Positions 1 to 5,996 of a stretch of DNA of 6,176 nucleotides are shown here, piece after piece; within the stretch, counting starts at the first letter, position 1; each line of letters opens with the position of its first letter. The stretch covers positions 1 through 6,176 of the forward strand of contig JAFWRK010000026.1 in the NCBI GenBank assembly GCA_017519965.1. The letters are read 5' to 3'. This DNA comes from Bacilli bacterium (GTDB taxonomy: Bacteria; Bacillota_I; Bacilli_A; RF39; UBA660). Both the position numbers and the translations under genes were made by a program. The notes below the pieces were generated by a model that saw nothing but the letters and a program-made list of their open reading frames with translations, did not search any database and was not told the origin of the DNA.

Positions 1-135
1 AATGCACTAATTAGAGAGTTTATAGCTAACATAGTACAAGAAAAAAACAAACATATTACACTATTATTAGTGATGAATATAACGACTATAATTCTATTAT
101 TAATAGGTTATATAAATCAATTAATCAAAATATAA
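1..135 (+). CDS. C-terminal 44 residues of a membrane protein, 5' end outside the window
   Basis: An open frame runs from the first base to a TAA at 133-135 and gives 44 residues. A short polar stretch with the charged segment QEKNKH is followed by one hydrophobic helix at about residues 20-38 (LLLVMNITTIILLLIGY), and the protein ends a few residues later with QLIKI. This looks like a C-terminal membrane anchor with a very short tail. The frame stays open to the window edge, and its stop falls right at the hairpin terminator, as expected for a real gene end. I do not recognise the family from this fragment and cannot assign a function. It is separate from the export locus downstream because a terminator and an oppositely oriented gene lie between them. 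Confidence 0.6.
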   Translation, partial: NALIREFIANIVQEKNKHITLLLVMNITTIILLLIGYINQLIKI

Positions 136-164
136 AAAAATGTAGATTAAATCTACATTTTTTT
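134..164. terminator. Bidirectional intrinsic terminator between convergent genes
   Basis: The arms TGTAGAT (141-147) and ATCTACA (151-157) pair perfectly around a three-base loop. They are flanked by seven A (134-140) on the left and seven T (158-164) on the right. The A and T runs make the structure work on both strands, ending the partial plus-strand gene (stop at 133-135) and the minus-strand gene (stop at 169-171). The stem extends into the A/T flanks if those pair. Confidence 0.88.
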
Positions 165-168
165 AATG

Positions 169-573
169 TTAAATTGAATTATTCTTTAGTTCTTCTAAAT
201 ATCTCTTTTCATTTTTTAAAGATTTTAATAATTGTTTTCCTTGAGATACTACTTTTTTATTGTTTTCTTTGACCAGTTTATATTTCTGATAATCTTTGAT
301 TGTATCCATAACACCTAAAGGTATAGCAATAGATCCTGCTAGACAAGTTATAAGTAGATTAACATTAATATCATTATAGGAATATGTAAATGGATTTACA
401 CCATAATTTAAATGAAGAAATAGTGGAGGAGCAATAGCTAAAACTCCAATATAACCAATTAGTAAATCAGGAAAAAACTTGTTTTCTTCCAAATTATACA
501 TAGAATCTAGTCTATCTACCTCATTATTTAAATAGTTAATTTTTTCTAAAGAATCATCAATTTCTCTATTCAT
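169..573 (-). CDS. Small membrane protein with two transmembrane helices and coiled-coil ends, unknown function
   Basis: The product has 134 residues. An N-terminal charged, probably coiled-coil segment (about 1-34) is followed by a first hydrophobic helix (about 37-55, with a PP pair), a polar aromatic loop (56-70), a second helix (about 71-89) and a Lys/Glu-rich coiled-coil tail (90-134). Both charged ends should lie on the same side, most likely the cytoplasm. The ATG at 573-571 is supported by AAAAAGGAG on the minus strand at 588-580, seven bases upstream or less, and by a strong promoter just behind it. It is transcribed away from the export locus and ends at the shared terminator. I do not recognise the family. 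A small membrane scaffold or a phage-like membrane protein would fit the shape, but nothing in the sequence decides this. Confidence 0.8.
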   Translation of the reverse strand: MNREIDDSLEKINYLNNEVDRLDSMYNLEENKFFPDLLIGYIGVLAIAPPLFLHLNYGVNPFTYSYNDINVNLLITCLAGSIAIPLGVMDTIKDYQKYKLVKENNKKVVSQGKQLLKSLKNEKRYLEELKNNSI

Positions 574-594
574 AATTATCTCCTTTTTTGCTTT

Positions 595-623
595 ATTATA
601 ACAAATGACTATAAGTGTGTAAA
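595..623 (-). promoter_or_regulatory. Sigma-A type promoter for the minus-strand gene
   Basis: On the minus strand, TTTACA (623-618) is followed after exactly 17 bases by TATAAT (600-595). A TGT directly before the -10 box makes it an extended -10 as well. The ribosome site and the ATG at 573 follow within about 20 bases, so the 5' leader would be very short. This is the best-matching promoter in the window. Confidence 0.75.
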
Positions 624-639
624 ATATAATAAAAAGATA

Positions 640-668
640 TTGAAATTATATTAAATAATTGGTAATAT
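640..668 (+). promoter_or_regulatory. Probable promoter of the four-gene export unit
   Basis: TTGAAA (640-645) is followed after 17 bases by TAATAT (663-668), with TGG just before the -10 box acting as an extended -10. The -10 matches the consensus at four of six positions. It lies about 30 bases upstream of the ATG at 701. In such AT-rich DNA other -10-like boxes occur (for example TATAAT at 625-630, which has no -35 partner), so the exact position is uncertain. Confidence 0.45.
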
Positions 669-700
669 AAAATTGTAAATAATAGAAAAGGAGAATTATT

Positions 701-1252
701 ATGGAGAAAAAGAAAAATGGACAATTAATAATTATTGGTATTTTAGCAGTAGCAATATTATTTATGTCAATAGGTTTCGCAACATATGCGCAAACATTAA
801 ATATTACAGGTAATGTTACAGTTAGTCCTGCAACATGGAGTGTACATTGGGATACTCAATCATTCGCAACAGATGCTAGCAGTGTAGCAGTAACAACTAC
901 ATCATTAACAAACACAGATGTTGCATTCACAGCAACATTAGCAGAACCAGGAGATGTAGCTAAGTTTACTATTGATGTAGTAAATGATGGAACATTCGAT
1001 GCTAATTTAACAGGAATTACATTATCAACATTAGGAACAAATGAAGCTAAATATTTAACATATGAAGTTAAATATGGAAGTACTTCATATACTGCAAGTG
1101 CAAGTAATTTAAGTACACTTTTAGCAAAAACAAATGGAAGACAAACAGTAACTGTTACGGTGACTTACACAACTCCTGCCGATAGCGCTGATTTACCACA
1201 AACTGCGGTAAATGTTAATCTATCAGCTTCATTAGATTATACACAAGCATAA
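701..1252 (+). CDS. Secreted protein with SipW-type signal peptide, TasA/camelysin-like
   Basis: The product has 183 residues and is probably exported to form or decorate the cell surface or matrix. A Lys-rich start (KKK at 3-5) and a hydrophobic stretch (about 8-24) lead into SIGFATYAQTLNITG (23-37), the style of signal seen in substrates of SipW-type peptidases. Cleavage after GFA (27) or TYA (30) is plausible. The mature part is Thr/Ala/Val-rich beta protein without cysteine. EPGD followed by an alternating strand and N-D-G (82-97) resembles the L-x-PGD...N-x-G pattern of TasA/camelysin-like proteins, and W46-S-V-H-W50 recurs in the gene at 5997. There is no LPXTG motif or C-terminal anchor. 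The ATG is preceded by AAAAGGAG (686-693) seven bases away. The signal peptidase gene follows 63 bases later. Assignment to the broad SipW-substrate class is firm; the claim that it is a fibre subunit is inference from TasA. Confidence 0.8.
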   Translation: MEKKKNGQLIIIGILAVAILFMSIGFATYAQTLNITGNVTVSPATWSVHWDTQSFATDASSVAVTTTSLTNTDVAFTATLAEPGDVAKFTIDVVNDGTFDANLTGITLSTLGTNEAKYLTYEVKYGSTSYTASASNLSTLLAKTNGRQTVTVTVTYTTPADSADLPQTAVNVNLSASLDYTQA

Positions 1253-1305
1253 TTAAAGCTCAGGAAATTAAAAATAACTTTTGCTAATAGCTAGTTAGAA
1301 AGATT

Positions 1306-1309
1306 GGAG
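1306..1309 (+). promoter_or_regulatory. Ribosome binding site that fixes the signal peptidase start
   Basis: GGAG at 1306-1309 lies six bases before the ATG at 1316. The longer frame would begin at a TTG (1304-1306) that overlaps this same Shine-Dalgarno sequence and has only weak AGAAAGA upstream. The ATG at 1316 (M-K-K-N) is therefore the better start. Confidence 0.75.
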
Positions 1310-1315
1310 CATAAA

Positions 1316-2452
1316 ATGAAGAAGAATATTAAGGCAATATATTTAACAGAAATAGCTTTATTAATTCTTATAATTTTATTCTATATGCTTACAAAGGTGG
1401 TTTCTAGTAATATAAAAAGTTATCTAGCAATCACCTTTTTATTAATTATATTAATAATAAATATAATATTATTTAAAATTGATCATACTAAAAGTTATTA
1501 TTCTGGATATATAAGAAGAACAATAATAACTGTATTAATGGTATCTGGAATTATTATTTATGCATTAGGACTAATAATTGGATTTACTCACGGATATAAA
1601 ATTATATACAACTCTATAGTATTTAGAATTATCCCAATGATATTAATTACAATAATAGTTGAATACCTAAGAGCAATCATAGTAAAACATTCATTTGGCA
1701 ATAAAAAATCATTAATAATTATATCAATAGTGTTATCATTAATACCTATAATTTTAGAAATAAACTATGGTACATTAACTAATAGTTATGAAAAGTTTGT
1801 ATTTTTAAGTACAATTATATTACCAAGCATAGCTGAAAGTTTCTTATGTACATATTTAGTTCATAGAGATAATCAATTTTCTAGTATTATATTTAAATTA
1901 GTAGTACAATTATATATGTATATAATACCAATAGTACCTAACTTAGGATACTATTTGTATGCTGTATTAAAAATAGTAGTACCATTCATAATATTCTATA
2001 TTATCAATAAAAACTTGCTAGTTGAAGAAAATAAAAAATCAGTAGCAAAAATGAATAGAAGAATATTTAGTATACCAATATTAATTGCAGCTCTAATATT
2101 AGTAGCATTAGTATCAGGTATATTTAAATATAAACTTATAGCTATAGCAACTGATTCAATGAAAGACCTATATGCAAGAGGCGATGCAGTAATAATAGAA
2201 TACTTAAAACCTGAAGAAATACATGTAGGGGACGTAATGGTATTTAGACATAGTAATAAAGTAATTACACATAGAGTAATAGAAATAAAGGATAAAAATG
2301 GTAAAATCTACTATAATACAAAAGGTGATAATAATAAATCTGCAGATGGATTTGTTACAGAAAATAAAGACGTGATAGGAAGAGTAGACTTCGTAATAAA
2401 ATATATTGGATATCCAACAATATATATAGAAGAATTATTTGGGAAGGGGTAA
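1316..2452 (+). CDS. SipW/ER-type signal peptidase I with polytopic N-terminal region
   Basis: The product has 378 residues and should remove signal peptides from exported proteins, first of all its neighbours. About nine hydrophobic segments fill residues 5-268, with the last at about 245-268. The S26 catalytic domain follows: TDSMKD with nucleophile Ser281, RGDAVII, the EIHVGDVMVF strand, ITHRV with His319, and TKGDNN with Asp338. His instead of Lys as the base is the mark of the archaeal/ER/SipW branch of signal peptidase I. The usual S-G-S-M-x-P box reads D-S-M-K-D here. B. subtilis SipW has about 190 residues, so this enzyme is about twice that length because of the extra membrane region. 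The stop is only six bases from the next gene's ATG, so the two are probably translationally coupled. Family assignment is very likely; substrates are inferred from position. Confidence 0.9.
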   Translation: MKKNIKAIYLTEIALLILIILFYMLTKVVSSNIKSYLAITFLLIILIINIILFKIDHTKSYYSGYIRRTIITVLMVSGIIIYALGLIIGFTHGYKIIYNSIVFRIIPMILITIIVEYLRAIIVKHSFGNKKSLIIISIVLSLIPIILEINYGTLTNSYEKFVFLSTIILPSIAESFLCTYLVHRDNQFSSIIFKLVVQLYMYIIPIVPNLGYYLYAVLKIVVPFIIFYIINKNLLVEENKKSVAKMNRRIFSIPILIAALILVALVSGIFKYKLIAIATDSMKDLYARGDAVIIEYLKPEEIHVGDVMVFRHSNKVITHRVIEIKDKNGKIYYNTKGDNNKSADGFVTENKDVIGRVDFVIKYIGYPTIYIEELFGKG

Positions 2453-2458
2453 TTTAAA

Positions 2459-3523
2459 ATGAAGAAAAGATTAAAAATAACGGTTAAATTAACCCTTATT
2501 TCACTACTTTTTATAGTGGGATTAGCACTATTATTATATGGATTGCTTAGTAAAGACTATATAGATATAAGATATAAAGAAAATAATAAAGTAAATTATA
2601 AAGTATATTTAAAAGAAAATAACTATTTCGAAACTGAATATTTAGGTGAGAATAGAACATATATAGCAAGTTTAATAGATTATATAGATATTGACTACAA
2701 TTATGTTATAACATATGATAAATTAGTAAGTGGTAGTTATAGATATTATGTAAAAGCTACTATACTAGCTAATAAACCTGAAGGAGAAGGTTATTATTGG
2801 AGAAAAGATTTCCAATTAACTGAACCTAAAAAAGTAAATATAAAAGACTTACAATCATATGCAGTAATTGAAAATATAAAAGTAAATTATGATAAATATA
2901 ATCAAATATTGAATGGATTCAAAAAAGAATATTCAATGCAAACAGATGGAGAATTGATAATAAGTTTAGTAGTTGAGAGCACAACAACAGGAAAAGAATA
3001 TACAGATGAAATTAAAGTAGATTCTGACCTAAGCTTATCAATGCCTCTATTAGAGCAAACAGTAGATGCCTCTATTCATAAAGATGCAATTAGTAATGAT
3101 AAAACATTATCAATGCTAGATGATTCTAAAAAAGTATTATATTATATTTGTAGTGTAGTAGGAGTAATCATAATAGTAATATCTATTTTGGAATTATTAA
3201 ACACAATAATATATAATATAAAAAGAAGTAAGAAAAACTTGTATAGAACAAAATTAAATAAAATATTACATAATCATGATAGTATAATTGCTAATGTTAA
3301 TACATTACCAGATTTAAAAGAATTAAATGTAATAGATGTACAAACATTTGAAGAATTAATTGATGTTTACAATGAAGTAAGAATGCCTATAAATTATTAT
3401 CAAGATAATAGAAGATTTATCAGTACATTTATGATAATTAATGATGGAATTGCATGGGTATATAAATTTAATAAAGAAGATATTGAGGATGATAGTAAAG
3501 AAAGTATTAGTAAGGTAAGGTAG
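2459..3523 (+). CDS. Two-helix membrane protein, probable DUF5305 family, partner of the signal peptidase
   Basis: The product has 354 residues. An N-terminal helix (about 10-30) is followed by a Tyr- and Lys-rich, probably beta-structured extracytoplasmic domain (31-222), a second helix (225-249), a basic stop-transfer segment (KRSKK, 255-259) and a cytoplasmic tail (260-354). The tail contains VIDVQTFEELIDVYNEVRMP (291-310), a hydrophobic-strand plus F-E-E-L pattern that I associate with DUF5305 proteins, which occur beside SipW-type signal peptidases in archaea and Firmicutes. The ORF starts at ATG 2459 behind GGAAGGGGT (2442-2450) at the end of the peptidase gene. The molecular role of the family is not known to me. 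A membrane chaperone or a scaffold for substrates outside and a regulator inside would fit the topology, but this is inference. Confidence 0.7.
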   Translation: MKKRLKITVKLTLISLLFIVGLALLLYGLLSKDYIDIRYKENNKVNYKVYLKENNYFETEYLGENRTYIASLIDYIDIDYNYVITYDKLVSGSYRYYVKATILANKPEGEGYYWRKDFQLTEPKKVNIKDLQSYAVIENIKVNYDKYNQILNGFKKEYSMQTDGELIISLVVESTTTGKEYTDEIKVDSDLSLSMPLLEQTVDASIHKDAISNDKTLSMLDDSKKVLYYICSVVGVIIIVISILELLNTIIYNIKRSKKNLYRTKLNKILHNHDSIIANVNTLPDLKELNVIDVQTFEELIDVYNEVRMPINYYQDNRRFISTFMIINDGIAWVYKFNKEDIEDDSKESISKVR

Positions 3524-3529
3524 ATTGCA

Positions 3530-5938
3530 ATGAAAAATAATATGAAATTTAAAGAAAAAAGTAAAGATACATTATATGTTAAATTGAATATTATTAGTGC
3601 AATAGCTACAGCCTTCGTACTTTCTTTTTTGTCTGTAGGATTTGCATTATATACTCAAGTAGTTAATATAACAGGTATTGTTGGAGTATTACCACAAGGA
3701 GAGTTTGGAATTACTTCAGTAACTAGAACAGCCTCTCAAAATACAGATAATGGACTTCCAACATTTACTGCTGATACTGTAGACTTTAATTTAACATTTG
3801 TAAAAAGTGATGATCCTGATCCAGTATATACAGCAACATATGATATTGAATTTACTAATGATACATTTTATGATCAAACAATATCAGATTTAGGATTATC
3901 CTTTACTATAAATGACCAAAATGGAAATCCATTAGGAACAATTAATTATACTGTAACTGGTGTAGATAGTGGTGGAATGGTTCCAAAGCTAAGTTCTGCA
4001 ATTGCAACAGTAGATATTGAATTTATTCCATTAGTAGATCAAAACACCTATGTAATAAATGGAGAAGCAGAAGTTGCTTCTAATGAAAAACCACAAGGAA
4101 ATTTATTAGCTTCATTAAATAATAATACTGGAGATATTAGGAATGGAGCACTTGCACAATTTAGTGTAAATGTAGTAAGTACATATGAAAATCCAGTAAC
4201 ATTTAACATAGTACCAGTATCGCCTAAAGTAATAATATGCGATTCAAATGGTAATAATTTATCTTCACAAACTATATCAGCAAATAATTCTGGGCAAAAT
4301 TATACATTTTATATAAAAGCAGATCCTAATGCAACATTCCCAGACGATACATTAACAACAAGCATTATTTTAACATCCACAGGACTTCCAAATACACAAT
4401 GTGGATCAGTTACATTAGATGTAGATAAAGCTGCTCAATATACAGATATAACACCACCTACAGTAGGTAATTTACAAGCAACAATATCAGATACAGTAGG
4501 AGAAGTAGACCTAACATGGACTGGATCTGATGATTATAGTGGAGTAGCATCATATACGATATTAGTATTAGATTCAAATGGAAATGTAATTAATACAATA
4601 GATACTCATAGTGATAATACATCATATACAGTAACAGGATTAAGTCAAGGTGCAGTAGCAACTACATATTCATTTAAAGTATATGGAACAGATAATGCAA
4701 CACCAGCAAACACTGCATCACAAACAGATATAGATAATGCATCAACTTCTAGTGGGCCATGTGTTGCAACATCACAAGCATCATATCAATGGGTATATAC
4801 AGTAACAGGAAATATATCAAATGGTTCATATAGTGGACCAACAACAGTAAATAGAAACCAACCATTAACAGGTGGAACTATAAATGCTAATAATAACTAT
4901 GATCGTCCATCATCAGTAACTGTTACAATGGGAGGACAAAGTACTACAGCTTTTAGTTATAATTCAAGCAGTGGAGCCTTTTCTATGACAAAAGTTACAG
5001 GTAATGTTGTAATAACTGGTACATGTAACTATAATTGGTGTTTAGCAGAAGGTACAAAGATATTACTTGCTAATGGTAAATATAAAAACATAGAAGATAT
5101 TAACTATAAAGATCTATTATCAGTATGGAGTTATGATACAGGATCTATAGATTATGAATATCCAATATGGATAGAGAAGAAGAAAGAAGCTAAAATTTAT
5201 AGAATAAGTACATTTAGCGATGGTACAACATTAAAAACAATTGGATATCATGGAATATTTAGTGTAGACTTAAATAGATTCGTATCAGTAGATAATCCAG
5301 AAGAATTTTATGTAGGAACAAGAATATATAAAGTAGAGAATAATAAATTAAAAGAAGTAACAGTAACAAATATAGAAATTAAAGAAGAACCAATTAATCA
5401 CTATCATGTAGTATCTAGTAGATATTACAATGTAATAGCAAATGATATCCTAACAACAGATGGAACTGTTATTTTAAGTAACTTATATGGATTTGATAAG
5501 AATGTAACATGGCCAGCTATAAAAGATGTTTTATTAAGTGATAAAAATAATCTATATAGATATGATGAATTAAAAGATGCATTACCTAAATATATGTTTA
5601 TAGGTATGAGAGCAGAAGAAGGTAAAATATTAAGTAATTATGGATTATCATTAGATATGTTTAAAGGCTATTTAAAAGAAAATCAATCAAAAGAAGGTAA
5701 ATACGTAGAAGTAGATAAAAATAGCAATAATAAGAACCTATTTATGGTTACAACATCAAATGATAAAGTAACAAATAAGAATAAAAATAAATATCTAAAA
5801 GAAGAAAATAGTTACTATACATTACCAAAAAATTTAAAAGTAAAATGTTACTTAAATAGTATTGATAAGAAGTGTTATTCTCCAGGAGAAAGAGTACAAG
5901 TAACAACTCCAATTCACTTTATAGCAATTAATAAATAA
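3530..5938 (+). CDS. Large modular surface protein with FN3 domain and C-terminal Hint (hedgehog/intein) domain
   Basis: The product has 802 residues. In order: a basic start and SipW-type signal/anchor (about 18-42, SVGFALYTQVVNITG at 35-49); a TasA-like beta domain (about 43-185); a second beta domain (190-302) with C237 and C291; a fibronectin type III domain (about 306-400); a beta repeat common in Firmicutes surface proteins (411-499, VTVTMGG and VTGNVVITGTC) bounded by C411 and C499; a Hint domain (504-646) with C504-L-A-E-G-T, block B T-I-G-Y-H574, and a block F-like YNVIANDILTTDG; then a 155-residue extension. No splicing-type Asn plus Cys/Ser/Thr follows, since N651 is followed by Leu. 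Autoproteolysis at C504 is therefore more likely than splicing. It starts at ATG 3530, nine bases after AAGG (3517-3520), six bases past the previous stop. Lys content rises sharply from the Hint domain on. The domain calls are good; the function is inferred. Confidence 0.85.
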   Translation: MKNNMKFKEKSKDTLYVKLNIISAIATAFVLSFLSVGFALYTQVVNITGIVGVLPQGEFGITSVTRTASQNTDNGLPTFTADTVDFNLTFVKSDDPDPVYTATYDIEFTNDTFYDQTISDLGLSFTINDQNGNPLGTINYTVTGVDSGGMVPKLSSAIATVDIEFIPLVDQNTYVINGEAEVASNEKPQGNLLASLNNNTGDIRNGALAQFSVNVVSTYENPVTFNIVPVSPKVIICDSNGNNLSSQTISANNSGQNYTFYIKADPNATFPDDTLTTSIILTSTGLPNTQCGSVTLDVDKAAQYTDITPPTVGNLQATISDTVGEVDLTWTGSDDYSGVASYTILVLDSNGNVINTIDTHSDNTSYTVTGLSQGAVATTYSFKVYGTDNATPANTASQTDIDNASTSSGPCVATSQASYQWVYTVTGNISNGSYSGPTTVNRNQPLTGGTINANNNYDRPSSVTVTMGGQSTTAFSYNSSSGAFSMTKVTGNVVITGTCNYNWCLAEGTKILLANGKYKNIEDINYKDLLSVWSYDTGSIDYEYPIWIEKKKEAKIYRISTFSDGTTLKTIGYHGIFSVDLNRFVSVDNPEEFYVGTRIYKVENNKLKEVTVTNIEIKEEPINHYHVVSSRYYNVIANDILTTDGTVILSNLYGFDKNVTWPAIKDVLLSDKNNLYRYDELKDALPKYMFIGMRAEEGKILSNYGLSLDMFKGYLKENQSKEGKYVEVDKNSNNKNLFMVTTSNDKVTNKNKNKYLKEENSYYTLPKNLKVKCYLNSIDKKCYSPGERVQVTTPIHFIAINK
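5039..5467 (+). other. Hint domain coding segment (residues 504-646)
   Basis: Block A is CLAEGTKILLANGKYKNIED, with Cys504 as the nucleophile. His574 in LKTIGYHGIFSVD stands where block B of Hint domains has its T-x-x-H histidine, with the Thr one place farther away. N-V-I-A-N-D-I-L-T-T matches the late Hint strand pattern usually written as N-x-x-A-x-G-I-L. The length of about 140 residues is that of a minimal Hint domain without an endonuclease. The G-Y-H-G-I-F and Y-N-x-I-A-x-x-I-L-T wording resembles Hint domains I know from phage and prophage structural proteins, more than classical inteins. Confidence 0.75.
5819..5932 (+). other. C-terminal InlB-B-repeat-like module (about residues 762-801)
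   Basis: The end of the Hint protein reads Y-x-L-P, then C773, C782, Y-S-P-G-E-R-V-x-V-T, then F-I-A-I. This order is that of the Listeria-Bacteroides (InlB B) repeat, where Y-x-L-P is followed by a G-W turn, Y-x-P-G-D-x-V-x-V and T-A-I-W. The central G-W is replaced by a stretch between two cysteines, so it would be a divergent single copy. It follows a Lys/Asn-rich linker at about 729-760. The match is by eye only. Confidence 0.4.
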
Positions 5939-5966
5939 AAAAATAGAGAGCAATCTCTATTTTTTT
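5937..5966 (+). terminator. Intrinsic terminator of the export unit
   Basis: The arms ATAGAGA (5943-5949) and TCTCTAT (5954-5960) pair perfectly around GCAA (5950-5953), a GNRA-type tetraloop. A run of A precedes the stem and T follows it to 5966. It begins at the stop codon of the Hint protein gene (5936-5938). The A run would allow some activity on the other strand too, but no gene there needs it within the window. Confidence 0.88.
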
Positions 5967-5967
5967 A

Positions 5968-5976
5968 TGCTATAAT
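5968..5976 (+). promoter_or_regulatory. Extended -10 promoter right after the terminator
   Basis: TGCTATAAT at 5968-5976 is a perfect extended -10 (TGn plus TATAAT). The -35 position (about 5948-5953, GAGCAA) falls inside the terminator hairpin and does not match TTGACA, so the promoter probably depends on the TG motif. The expected start near 5983 leaves a leader of only about 14 bases before the ATG at 5997. Confidence 0.65.
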
Positions 5977-5996
5977 GAATAATAGAGGAATAATAT

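Noticed and set aside
625..630. Perfect TATAAT on the plus strand as the promoter of the gene at 701
   Set aside because: No TTGACA-like box lies 16-18 bases upstream and there is no TG extension. It also falls where the minus-strand promoter is, so the pair at 640-668 is preferred.
1284..1298. Near-palindrome CTAATAGCTAGTTAG as a terminator between the first gene and the peptidase gene
   Set aside because: The stem is weak and A/T-rich and no T run follows, so a stop in transcription here is not supported.
1304..1315. TTG start giving a 382-residue signal peptidase
   Set aside because: The TTG overlaps the GGAG site (1306-1309) that is well placed for the ATG at 1316, and it has no good ribosome site of its own.
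3542..3544. Alternative ATG for the Hint protein four codons downstream
   Set aside because: No Shine-Dalgarno sequence lies at the right distance, whereas AAGG at 3517-3520 suits the ATG at 3530.
5039..5482. A splicing intein inserted in the large surface protein
   Set aside because: There is no terminal Asn followed by Cys, Ser or Thr (N651 is followed by Leu), and the part after the Hint domain does not resume the ectodomain.
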